From Sphingobacteriales bacterium (GTDB taxonomy: Bacteria > Bacteroidota > Bacteroidia > Chitinophagales > JADIYW01), in assembly GCA_016699615.1 (NCBI GenBank), contig CP064984.1, forward strand, positions 496,001-560,000: a stretch of 64,000 nt of DNA, in the 5' to 3' direction. Under the pieces are notes generated by a model. It was not told the DNA's origin. It saw nothing but the letters and a program-made list of their open reading frames with translations, and did not search any database. Position numbers and translations under genes: made by a program. How positions within the stretch are numbered: position 1 is the stretch's first letter; every line of letters starts with the position of its first letter. This document shows positions 1-7,079 of the stretch, piece by piece.

Positions 1-638
1 TCATATATGTCAGCCAAGTCGGCACCTATTCTTGGCAAAACAATATTGTTTTTAGCGTCACAACATTGTTCAATTAAAGGCTTAAACCCCATACTATGCG
101 AAGTTTCATTGCCAAATACAATTACCGACGATTCTTTATGAACGTGATAAGCGCCTAAATATTTTTCTGACTTAAATTCAGGAAGCTTACGTTTTGCATA
201 ATCCGAATCAATTATAAGTGATCCTGTTAAATCTGCTATTGCATTTGATAATCCAGATTTTCCAGACGCTGGTAATCCTATAATAATAACAGCTTCTTTT
301 TTATTTTTCAAATTTGAACTTGGTAATGCACCTCCTTTTCCAAGCTTGATTTTTTCATCGTCATCAAGTCTCTTTAAGGTCAGTAATTCTTTATTTATTT
401 TATCTCTTAGTTTCCAACGCAATTTTTCTTCTCTATATTTTGCATCTCTTACATCTTCTGAATGAAAGGTATTGTTTTTATACTGTCCCTTTTTTTCATA
501 AGTGTCTATTAGGTTTTCAATTTGATTAATTTTACTAACTACATTTTCATTGAACTTGTCAAAACCTAAAGTTTTTGACAAAAATTGTTCAATTAATCCC
601 TTATCATTTAAAGGTCTTGAAATGTTTTTATTACTCAT
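1..638 (-). CDS. Zeta-toxin-like P-loop kinase (partial, C-terminus beyond window)
   Basis: The reading frame opens with ATG at 638 and runs off the left edge, giving about 212 visible residues. An N-terminal helical, charged region of about 110 residues precedes a P-loop, GLPASGKSG, followed about 25 residues later by IDSDYAKRKLPEF. That second motif matches the Asp-containing substrate loop of zeta-toxin and related kinases. Zeta toxins phosphorylate UDP-N-acetylglucosamine, and in Bacteroidota the domain also occurs in polymorphic-toxin tips. No epsilon-type antitoxin is visible on the window side. The neighbouring DNA is repeats and transposon debris, which fits an accessory gene. The family call is good; toxin activity is inference. 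Confidence 0.7.
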   Translation of the reverse strand, partial: MSNKNISRPLNDKGLIEQFLSKTLGFDKFNENVVSKINQIENLIDTYEKKGQYKNNTFHSEDVRDAKYREEKLRWKLRDKINKELLTLKRLDDDEKIKLGKGGALPSSNLKNKKEAVIIIGLPASGKSGLSNAIADLTGSLIIDSDYAKRKLPEFKSEKYLGAYHVHKESSVIVFGNETSHSMGFKPLIEQCCDAKNNIVLPRIGADLADIY

Positions 639-681
639 TTTCTAATTTCGCTCGTCATCTAAAATTGCACCTAACATGCGG

Positions 682-843
682 CGGATTTGCGAAGTTACGA
701 ACTGCAAACGAAGTTTGCAAGTGAAGTAATTTTGCAAATCCGTTGATGTGTTGAAGGTCGAGCGTAGCGAGCCTAAACGCATCAACGGATGTAATCCAGC
801 CACGATGTGCAAAAGGCGAAGCGTAGCGAAGACTTTTGCACAT
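682..843. repeat. Three consecutive stem-loops
   Basis: Perfect inverted repeats pair 682-690 with 734-742, 738-748 with 780-790, and 805-815 with 833-843. The first two share bases around 738-742, so they are mutually exclusive. The loops of the second and third contain GAAGCGTAGCGAAG-like or GAGCGTAGCGAG sequences. The stretch is clearly more GC-rich than its surroundings and lies directly upstream of the zeta-toxin-like gene. A 63-codon minus-strand frame across it is just the palindromes read as protein. Confidence 0.6.
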
Positions 844-988
844 CACACAAATATACGCAATAAATGGAGTTGCGTATATTTTTTTGTTAAAAATATTTTT
901 TCCTTATAATCTTCTTATTATCAATATTCTATATTAAATATGTTTTTGCGTATTTTAAATGGGTTCAATACTATTGTATAAAATCATA

Positions 989-1274
989 GGCTCGCCTAGC
1001 TAAACTATAGGCAACTCTTCTAACTTGACAGGGTTGCTTAGCTAAACCATAGGCAACCCTGCTAACTTGACAGGGTTGCTTAGCTAAACCGTAGGCAACC
1101 CTGCAAAACTGACAGGGTTGCTTTGCCCAAGTGTAGGCGCTCCTACCTAATTTGTAGGCAACCCTAGCTAAACCATAGGCAACTCTGCTAACTTGACAGG
1201 GTTGCTTAGCTAAATCGTAGGCAACCCTGCAAAACTGACAGGGTTGCTTTGCCCAAGTGTAGGCGCTCCTTGCC
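989..1274. repeat. 21-bp modular tandem array of alternating half-palindromes
   Basis: Thirteen 21-bp modules fill 989-1261, plus a partial one to about 1274. Most belong to two alternating types, one beginning GGGTTGCTTAGCTAAAC and one beginning GGCAACCCTGCTAAC. GGGTTGC and GCAACCC are reverse complements, so adjacent modules can fold into hairpins. Two diverged modules begin GGCGCTCCT. Because 21 is a multiple of three, the minus strand stays open throughout and would read alternating heptapeptides of the type YGLAKQP and CQVSRVA. That frame has no start codon and is closed by stops just outside the array. Confidence 0.85.
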
Positions 1275-1375
1275 TATTCCTAATTTTACTTGACATATTT
1301 TTTGTTTATGCTTTGTTTTTCTGTCTTTGTTTTTGCTTATTCTTATTTTTGTATTACAGGACGCTTTATTTTTTA

Positions 1376-1860
1376 CTTACTTTCTTTGTCTTGATACAAG
1401 AGTGTAATACTTACTTTTTTTCTTGATAAAAAAAGTAACAAAAAAAATCAAGTTCAAGCTGAGGCACTTTGCCACGCTCTTGGCTTCAGCTTGAAAAATC
1501 TTACTTCTTTAAATCATCTTGTTGGTTTTGTTTGTGCTTGTTTAGTGTTGGTATTACAACATAAATATCTTGCTGTATCTTTTTTTGCACGATGATTTCA
1601 GCCGTTTCAATTTTTCTTCGCCGCGTGCTAACGCTTGAACGTTCTTTATGCAAAACTTTCTTTACGCTCGACGTTTATTTTCTTAACGCTATTTTTCTGA
1701 TGCCAATTTCTTTTTCTTATATCAGAATATAATTTCAGGCGTTTCGATTTTTCTTCGCCGCGTGCTGACGCTTGAACGTTTTTTTACCTTATTGTAATTT
1801 ATTTTAGATTGCTTCTTTTCGTTCGCAATGACGCAACTTTTTAATGCTATTTTTCTAATT
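1376..1860. repeat. Dispersed composite intergenic repeat, block 1
   Basis: No gene is seen here. Sub-repeats occur in order: a TTACTTTCTTTGTCTTGATA/AAAGTAACAAA segment (1376-1450), a TTCAAGCTGAGGCACTTTGC segment (1452-1541), a CCGTTTC..TTTTTCTTCGCCGCG segment (about 1603-1645 and again 1740-1782), and a CTTTACGCTCGACG..TTAACGCTATTTTTCTGATGCC segment (1646-1702). The same units recur near 3.8, 5.1-5.45, 6.6-7.0, 48.77-49.1 and 50.16-50.68 kb. Confidence 0.75.
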
Positions 1861-1862
1861 CT

Positions 1863-2120
1863 ATGATAGAGGCAACTAATAAGCAATTAAAATATAGGTT
1901 CTTATATCATAAAACAATTACTTCTTTTGATGATTTAAAAATCTATATGCAAAGTGCAGTGCAAGATTATAATAACAGACCTTACCATGCATTGGGTGGA
2001 CAAACGCCTTTAGAAGTTTTAGCTGGCAGTACTACCAATTATAAAATTTTAAAAGCTGATAGCATAAATGCAAGAACAGTACGCAAGCAATATAACCAAC
2101 AACAATGTTGTATAGCTTAG
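1863..2120 (+). pseudogene. DDE integrase-core transposase, C-terminal fragment (copy 1)
   Basis: These 85 codons match the extreme C-terminal part of IS3-type integrase-core transposases. They contain a Glu-Asn-Lys-like box near residues 3-7 (EATNK, probably the last acid of the DDE triad) and the hallmark DYNNRPYHALGGQTPLEVL at about residues 35-53. The rest of the transposase is missing; upstream DNA is a repeat block. From base 1921 onward the DNA is almost identical to 47,707-47,906, so two remnants of one element flank the window's core. Not functional as it stands. Confidence 0.8.
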
Positions 2121-2345
2121 ATGCTGAATTGAAGCTATATTTTATAGCAAACAAATTAATAAATTTAAACTATTTATTTTAACCACGAAGTACGCAAGGT
2201 TGGCACTGAAATAAGACAAATAAATTAGCGCATACCAATAATTTTATACAACAAAAAATACTAACATATAAATACTTGGTTTTTATTTATGTACGGATAA
2301 CCGAACACTTTATAACATAAAAGCTGTAAAGGTTGCTGTGCTGTT
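1920..2345 (+). mobile_element. Insertion-sequence remnant with conserved 3' flank (copy 1)
   Basis: The transposase tail and about 225 bp after it match 47,706-48,125 nearly base for base. The shared part ends with a module of about 50 bp that begins GTACGGATAACCGAAC (2292) and ends AGCTGTAAAGGTTGCTG (2343). In the other copy this module also occurs upstream, so it looks like a boundary repeat. Confidence 0.65.
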
Positions 2346-2482
2346 TTACAAATACTTATGTTTTTTGTTGTTGGTAGGCACACGCTTGTTGCCTACGCCC
2401 CATACCAACAACGGCGAGAGAGTTGTGTAATCACTGTTTAAATGGTATTTTTATGATGTTTAAAAAATGGACATTTCGTTTT
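2346..2482. repeat. Two-tier hairpin and IS21-like terminal direct repeats
   Basis: GTTGTTGGTA at 2367-2376 pairs with TACCAACAAC at 2403-2412, with an inner stem AGGCA/TGCCT. A related GTTGGTG/CACCAAC hairpin recurs at 49,240 and 50,513. Further on, ACATTTCGTTTT occurs at 2471-2482 and again at 2493-2504, a 22-bp period. The arrangement resembles the multiple direct repeats at IS21-family ends; that assignment is from memory of the family and is tentative. Confidence 0.45.
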
Positions 2483-2502
2483 AAAAAATTGTACATTTCG
2501 TT

Positions 2503-2988
2503 TTGCCGATTATAATAGAACCTAAAGAAGAATTTAATAAAATAAATGATTATAGAGAAAAATATTTAAAACCTTTTATTAAAACTTGGGAACAAGCTGA
2601 AAAGATTATTAATGTTAATTATTCTAAATCAAATTTGATAGCAGATTTAAAAGATATGTCAAAAACAGTTTCTCTTGCAGGAAACACACCAACAACTTCT
2701 ACAAACGGAAATATCCCCATAAAGGATATGGATAGAGCTAAATCAATTATAGATAAAGCAAAAGGAGATACAAAAAAAGAAATTCAATATACAACAGCTA
2801 TGGCAAATTCAACAATAGATAAATCTAAATTACAATTTAGAGGAGATGCAATGAAAAAATTAGGTAAAGATAATTTAGCAAAAATATTTTATAATAAATT
2901 AAATGAATCTAAAATAAATAAAGTATCTGATTTAATTAAGTTAATAGAATCAAAGACAGGAAAAAAAATTGTTTTAAAAAATGTATAA
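2503..2988 (+). CDS. Orphan hypothetical protein, probably 5'-truncated
   Basis: This is a 161-codon frame with only a TTG available as start at 2503; the frame is open back to a stop at 2482-2484. It begins exactly where an IS-like direct repeat ends, which suggests that the original gene start was removed by insertion. The product is hydrophilic, very rich in Lys, Asn and Ile, predicted helical, with no signal peptide or membrane segment. The C-terminal 60 residues (about FRGDAMKKLGKDNLAKIFYN onward) look like a compact helical domain. I do not recognise the family. A toxin tip or its partner would suit the context, but nothing in the sequence proves that. Confidence 0.5.
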   Translation: MPIIIEPKEEFNKINDYREKYLKPFIKTWEQAEKIINVNYSKSNLIADLKDMSKTVSLAGNTPTTSTNGNIPIKDMDRAKSIIDKAKGDTKKEIQYTTAMANSTIDKSKLQFRGDAMKKLGKDNLAKIFYNKLNESKINKVSDLIKLIESKTGKKIVLKNV

Positions 2989-3067
2989 CTTTTTTATAAT
3001 AAAGTTTGATAATTTTAATAACCAATAGAAGCAGAAATTTTATTTTCAAGATTTAAAAATATTTATT

Positions 3068-3625
3068 TTAATAAGTATATCTACTATCTAAAGTAGAATA
3101 ATATTGACCATCTATTAAATAATCTGTATTAGCAGCCAATAGAATTTTACATTCTATTTTATTTGTATTTTTTATATGCCTTATCATAAAGCCACTATTA
3201 TCATAACTAAGGTCACGAATTTCTTTGCTATAAATGTCATATGAGGTATATACTTTATAAAAGTATTTTGTTTCATATGAGTTTTCTTCTTTTCTTAAAT
3301 ATTCAAATTCTAATTCTCTTTCTTTACCTGACCAATCTTTAGCCAAAATTAACCCAGGAATTTTAACAGAATATTTATTAAGGTCATTTACTTTTTTAAA
3401 AACTAATTGTCCTTGATATCTTATATCTCTAATATATGTTGAACCTGAAAAAATACCTTGATTTTCAAAAAAAGTTAATTCATTAACTACTTTTTTTTCT
3501 GGTGAAGTATCAATTATAGTTGTAGTATCATCAACAATTGGGTTATTTGGTGTTACATTTTCGTTTTTTGAACATGATATTAATAAGAATGTCATTAATA
3601 ATATCATAAAATTTAATATCTTCAT
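3068..3625 (-). CDS. Small hypothetical lipoprotein
   Basis: The 185-residue product starts MKILNFMILLMTFLLISCSKNEN, a clear lipoprotein signal with the lipidated Cys at about 18. A Thr/Asp/Pro-rich linker follows (about 25-45), then a domain of about 140 residues with alternating hydrophobics suggesting a beta-rich fold. It is probably anchored in the outer or inner membrane facing the periplasm or the surface. No family is recognised. It is one of several orphan secreted or lipoprotein genes (others at 4094, 48130, 49329) embedded in the dispersed repeats. An overlapping frame at 3543-3773 is not coding. Confidence 0.7.
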   Translation of the reverse strand: MKILNFMILLMTFLLISCSKNENVTPNNPIVDDTTTIIDTSPEKKVVNELTFFENQGIFSGSTYIRDIRYQGQLVFKKVNDLNKYSVKIPGLILAKDWSGKERELEFEYLRKEENSYETKYFYKVYTSYDIYSKEIRDLSYDNSGFMIRHIKNTNKIECKILLAANTDYLIDGQYYSTLDSRYTY

Positions 3626-3748
3626 TTTTTTTTATAATATAAATATACAATAAAAAGTACAAAAAAACAAGTTTTTTGATAGTATTTTTTATTAATTTAC
3701 TTATTTTATTTAAAATTAAGCTATAAAAACAAGATATTATAATACTCT

Positions 3749-4080
3749 GCCTTTGTTGGTTTTTAACCAACAAACTACAAATTCTTCATAAACTTCATTC
3801 AACTAATATAATATTTATTTTTTGGATTTATTACAAATATGCGCATTTACTTTCTTTGTCTTGATGGAATTGTTTAATGTCATTGCCTTGAAAAAGGCAA
3901 TCTCCTAATTCTAAGTAATAATGAGATTACCACTTTCGTGGTAATGACAATTACGCTTCTGTATGATAAAAACTTTATCTTCTTACGCTATTTTTTTAAT
4001 GCTTTTTCCTATTTATACTGCGAGACAAAAAAGCACTGAATATTTTATGTCTGGTTGGCAATCGAATGATAACAACTATT
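3749..4080. repeat. Dispersed composite intergenic repeat, block 2
   Basis: It starts with a perfect hairpin, TTTGTTGGTT at 3752-3761 against AACCAACAAA at 3765-3774, followed by CTACAAATTCTTCATAAAC and further sequence shared with 48,705-48,765 (to about 3833). Degraded pieces of the TACTTTCTTTGTCTTGAT and TTAACGC-type units follow to about 4005. A second copy of the hairpin lies at 50,072-50,094. No gene is seen. Confidence 0.65.
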
Positions 4081-4093
4081 TCATGCGAAGGTT

Positions 4094-4486
4094 CTAATCC
4101 AGAGATATAAAGGTTACAGGTAAAACAAAATGAATATATTCTGAGCAAGGCTCAATTCCTTTTAATTCGTTTAGTAAATTTATTGCATATACATAGAACT
4201 CTTTCTTCTGTATTTTAGATATATTATTAGATTCAATTTGTTTAATACGTGTGTTAATCACATTGCCTTTTGTGTCAAAAACGAACTTAACATGAATTTT
4301 TAGAATCCCAGTTATTTCTAATGAATCATATTCTGCATTTATTATATTTTCTCTTTCTATTATTTTAGAAATAACATTTTGTACTTCAATTATTGTTTTT
4401 TCACAATTAGTCTGTGTAAAATTATATTTTGAAATAAAAAAAAATATGAAGAATAGTATTAATTTAATAGAATATCTAATGCTCAT
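4094..4486 (-). CDS. Secreted protein with TonB-C-like domain
   Basis: The product has 130 residues with an N-terminal hydrophobic segment (about 8-24) that reads as a signal peptide or anchor. The rest follows the pattern of a TonB C-terminal domain: GILKIHVKFVFDTKGNVINT (about 59-78) corresponds to the strand-turn-strand of such domains, and the end HFVLPVTFISLD fits the final strand. It lacks the proline-rich spacer of true TonB, so it is more likely one of the small secreted TonB-C-like proteins common in Bacteroidota than an energy transducer. It lies alone between repeat blocks. Confidence 0.55.
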   Translation of the reverse strand: MSIRYSIKLILFFIFFFISKYNFTQTNCEKTIIEVQNVISKIIERENIINAEYDSLEITGILKIHVKFVFDTKGNVINTRIKQIESNNISKIQKKEFYVYAINLLNELKGIEPCSEYIHFVLPVTFISLD

Positions 4487-4580
4487 GCTTTATTAATTTC
4501 AGAAAGTTTTTTTTAATTCACTGTCAAAATCATTACGAATATATGAAAATACGCAAATTATTTTATTTCTTACAAAGTCT

Positions 4581-5030
4581 TTAAAACAAATATTTTGTTG
4601 TTCCAATTACTAACAAAAAGGTACAGCCTATTTCTACTATGATTAATGAAAGCATAAATATGCTTAGTAAATAACTTGGCAATGTATATTGTGCCATCTT
4701 GTGTGGTGTTCTAAATTGATTGGTGGTATCTTTTAATAATCCATGAAAAATATAACTCATTACTGATAGTGCAAAAAAGAGAATATTGCCACTTACTAAA
4801 AAACAGTTTACATCTTCTGATAATACAGTAAACTTAGCTAATACTGCCAAAATTAAACATGCTGGTGCATATAGCAATGATGCTCTGTGTGCAATATCTA
4901 CATAGTAGTGTGCTCTAGAATTTTGTGATTGTCGTATTTCCCAATATTTCCACGCTCCTGTTATCATTCCTATTAATAAAAATATTCCACTTGATAGAAT
5001 GCCTATTTTACTTCCTATTGCTAATTCCAT
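4581..5030 (-). CDS. Four-helix integral membrane protein (paralogue A)
   Basis: The 149-residue protein has four hydrophobic segments (about 8-27, 54-73, 80-97, 117-143). A conserved-looking loop HRASLLYAPA lies between helices 1 and 2, and FRTPHKMAQYTLPS between 3 and 4. It is nearly identical to the product of 5559-6008; the differences are a handful of residues such as VDIAHRA/VYIAHRA and SEDVNCF/SEVVSCI. The His-containing loops suggest ligand or metal contact, but no family can be named with certainty. The pair is a recent tandem duplication with a repeat block in between. Confidence 0.7.
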   Translation of the reverse strand: MELAIGSKIGILSSGIFLLIGMITGAWKYWEIRQSQNSRAHYYVDIAHRASLLYAPACLILAVLAKFTVLSEDVNCFLVSGNILFFALSVMSYIFHGLLKDTTNQFRTPHKMAQYTLPSYLLSIFMLSLIIVEIGCTFLLVIGTTKYLF

Positions 5031-5059
5031 TCTTCTAAATTAGTATTTATTTTTCGTAA

Positions 5060-5455
5060 ATAATTTTATTTACTTACTTTTCCTTGATGAAATATGTGTA
5101 TTTACTTTCTTTGTCTTGATACTTACTTTTTTTCTTGATAAAATGTGTCTATTTACTTTCTTTGTCTTGATACAAAGAAAGTAACAAAGAAAGATCAAGT
5201 TCAAGCTGAGGCACTTTGCCACGCTCTTGGCTTCAGCTCGAAAAATCTTACTTCTTTAAATCATCTTGTTGGTTTTGTTTGTGCTTTTATGTTGTTTGAA
5301 TTATAACATAAATATCTTGCTGTATCTCTTTTTGCACGATGATTTCAGCCGTTTCAATTTTTCTTCGCCGCGTGCTAACGCTTGAACGTTCTTTATGCAA
5401 AACTTTCTTTACGCTCGACGTTTATTTTCTTAACGCTATTTTTCTAATGCTGCGG
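5060..5455. repeat. Dispersed composite intergenic repeat, block 3
   Basis: This is the most complete copy near the left end. CTTTCTTTGT/ACAAAGAAAG forms a hairpin at 5157-5182. It is followed by the TTCAAGCTGAGGCACTTTGC unit (5200-5285), the TTTCTTCGCCGCGTGCTAACG unit (about 5357-5390), and the CTTTACGCTCGACG..TTAACGCTATTTTTC unit to 5449. The block separates the two copies of the duplicated membrane gene. No gene is seen. Confidence 0.75.
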
Positions 5456-5545
5456 CAGTTGACAGTCAGCTGAGTGATGACGATTGAACGCATGGCGGTC
5501 GACGGTCGACTGTTGACAGTTGACAGTCAGCCATGGATTGACGTT
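5455..5545. repeat. GTTGAC/GTCGAC simple repeat
   Basis: Repeated 6-7 bp units of the type CAGTTGA, GGTCGAC and CAGTCAG are strung together in both orientations. A related stretch lies at 6985-7074. It has no coding character and may arise by slippage. Confidence 0.6.
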
Positions 5546-5558
5546 TTTCTTACTTGGC

Positions 5559-6008
5559 TTAAAACAAATATTTTGTTGTTCCAATTACTAACAAAAAGGT
5601 ACAGCCTATTTCTACTATGATTAATGATAGCATAAATATGCTTAGTAAATAACTTGGCAATGTATATTGTGCCATCTTGTGTGGTGTTCTAAATTGATTG
5701 GTGGTATCTTTTAATAATCCATGAAAAACATAACTCATTACTGCTAGTGCAAAGAAGAGAATATTGCCACTTACCAAAATACAACTTACAACTTCTGACA
5801 ATACAGTGAACTTGGCTAATACTGCCAAAATTAAACATGCTGGTGCATATAGCAATGATGCTCTGTGTGCAATATATACATAGTAGTGTGCTCTAGAGTT
5901 TTGTGATTGTCGTATTTCCCAATATTTCCACGCGCCTGTTATCATTCCAATTAATAAAAATATTCCACTTGATAGAATGCCTATTTTACTTCCTATTGCT
6001 AATTCCAT
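5559..6008 (-). CDS. Four-helix integral membrane protein (paralogue B)
   Basis: This is a 149-residue near-copy of the protein at 4581-5030, with the same four hydrophobic segments and the same start MELAIGSKIGILSSG. The DNA similarity covers the whole gene plus a short stretch before the start codon. The two copies are offset by 978 bp. Because both frames are intact with mostly conservative substitutions, both may be functional. The function is unknown. Confidence 0.7.
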   Translation of the reverse strand: MELAIGSKIGILSSGIFLLIGMITGAWKYWEIRQSQNSRAHYYVYIAHRASLLYAPACLILAVLAKFTVLSEVVSCILVSGNILFFALAVMSYVFHGLLKDTTNQFRTPHKMAQYTLPSYLLSIFMLSLIIVEIGCTFLLVIGTTKYLF

Positions 6009-6059
6009 TCTTCTAAATTAGTACTTATTTTTCGTATTAGTTTGAAATGTTGTGTTTCT

Positions 6060-6180
6060 TTTTTTGATATATATCTTGTACATACTTTCTTAGTCCTAAT
6101 AAATAGAAAGTATCAAAGAAAAAATCAAGGCTTACGAAAAATACGCTAAGAACAATTGTCTTCACTATAAGTTCTTATAT
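6060..6180. repeat. Degenerate dispersed-repeat fragment
   Basis: A weakened copy of the TACTTTCTTTGTC..GAAAGTA inverted unit is followed by AAAATCAAGGCTTACGAAAAAT, as in blocks at 6.6 and 50.2 kb. It fills the gap between the membrane-protein gene and the SMR transporter. Confidence 0.5.
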
Positions 6181-6507
6181 TTAGTGTGAGATTGCTTTTA
6201 GCCCGATAATAGAGCAAATTAATGTTATAAGAAAAAGTATTCGCAAAAATGTTGCAGGTTCTTTAAATACAAAAATACCTACTAATACAGTTCCTACTGC
6301 TCCAATTCCAGTCCATACTGCATAAGCAGTACCTATTGGCAATGTTTGCGTTGCTTTGATTAATAGTCCCATGCTAATTGTAAGTGCGCAAAGAAAACCT
6401 AGATACCAAATATACATTTCGTTTCCTGTTGTACTTTTTGCTTTTCCTAAACAGAAAGCAAAGAGTACTTCAAATAAACCAGCTATAACTAATACAATCC
6501 AATTCAT
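6181..6507 (-). CDS. sugE: SMR-family transporter, SugE/Gdx type
   Basis: The 108-residue protein has the four-helix small multidrug resistance fold. It begins MNWIVLVIAGLFEVLFAFCL, with the essential membrane Glu at position 13, and carries the signature LPIGTAYAVWTGIGAVGTVL in helix 3. The start and the TGIGAVGT motif match the SugE/Gdx branch, whose characterised members export guanidinium in exchange for protons; EmrE-type drug exporters are the alternative. SMR proteins act as antiparallel dimers, and only one gene is present here, consistent with a homodimer. I see no guanidine riboswitch upstream. Confidence 0.85.
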   Translation of the reverse strand: MNWIVLVIAGLFEVLFAFCLGKAKSTTGNEMYIWYLGFLCALTISMGLLIKATQTLPIGTAYAVWTGIGAVGTVLVGIFVFKEPATFLRILFLITLICSIIGLKAISH

Positions 6508-6594
6508 TTTTTATGTGCTACAAAGGTATGTCTTTTTATCTGCTTTGAATTATATTTTTATTGAAATATTGCTTTTGTTTTACTTTCATTTCCT

Positions 6595-7078
6595 AGATAT
6601 ACATGTGTATTTATTTTCTTTTTCTTGATAAAAAAGTAATAAAAAAATCAAGGCTTACGAAAAATGACGTTTATTCTTTCTCTTACTTTTTACTTGATAA
6701 AATTGTTTGATATCATTGCCTTGAAAAATGCAATCTCATATTTCTAAGTGCTTATGAGATTACCACTTTCGTGGTAATGACAATAACACTTCTGTATGAT
6801 AAAAACTTTATTTTCTTAACGCTATTTTTCTGATGCCGATATTTATTTCTCTTTAGATTATGATTTCAGTCGTTTTGATTTTTCTTCGACACGTGCTGAC
6901 ATTTGAACGTTTATATTTTGTTGCTTTTTGGATTGCTTCACTTCGTTCGCAATGACGCAACTTTTTTATGCTATTTTTCTGATGCCATGACAGTTGTCTG
7001 TCGACAGTTGACAGTCAGTCATGGAAAGACGCTTGAACGCATGGCAGTTGTCAGTCGACTGTCGGCGGTCGACAAATT
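6595..7078. repeat. Dispersed composite intergenic repeat, block 4
   Basis: Partial copies of the TATTTTCTTTTTCTTGATAAAA unit (6608), of a segment ending GAGATTACCACTTTCGTGGTAATGACAAT (hairpin ACCACtttCGTGGT, also at 3930), of the TTAACGCTATTTTTCTGATGCC unit, and of the TTTTTCTTCG..GTGCTGAC unit occur. The block ends in a second GTTGAC/GTCGAC stretch at 6985-7074. No gene is supported. Confidence 0.65.
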
Positions 7079-7079
7079 C

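Noticed and set aside
655..846. 63-codon minus-strand ORF
   Set aside because: It is made of the stem-loop cluster read as protein; composition follows the palindromes, with no start context or family.
989..1274. CRISPR array
   Set aside because: Units are contiguous with no spacers, and no cas genes are in the window.
1244..1426. 60-codon plus-strand ORF
   Set aside because: It overlaps the end of the 21-bp array and a T-rich repeat; the Phe/Leu-rich sequence reflects poly-T.
3543..3773. 76-codon minus ORF overlapping the lipoprotein start
   Set aside because: It is out of frame with the lipoprotein and covers repeat DNA; the lipoprotein has a clear signal sequence.
6508..6600. Guanidine riboswitch upstream of the SugE-like gene
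   Set aside because: The leader is short and AT-rich and I could not find the conserved motif.
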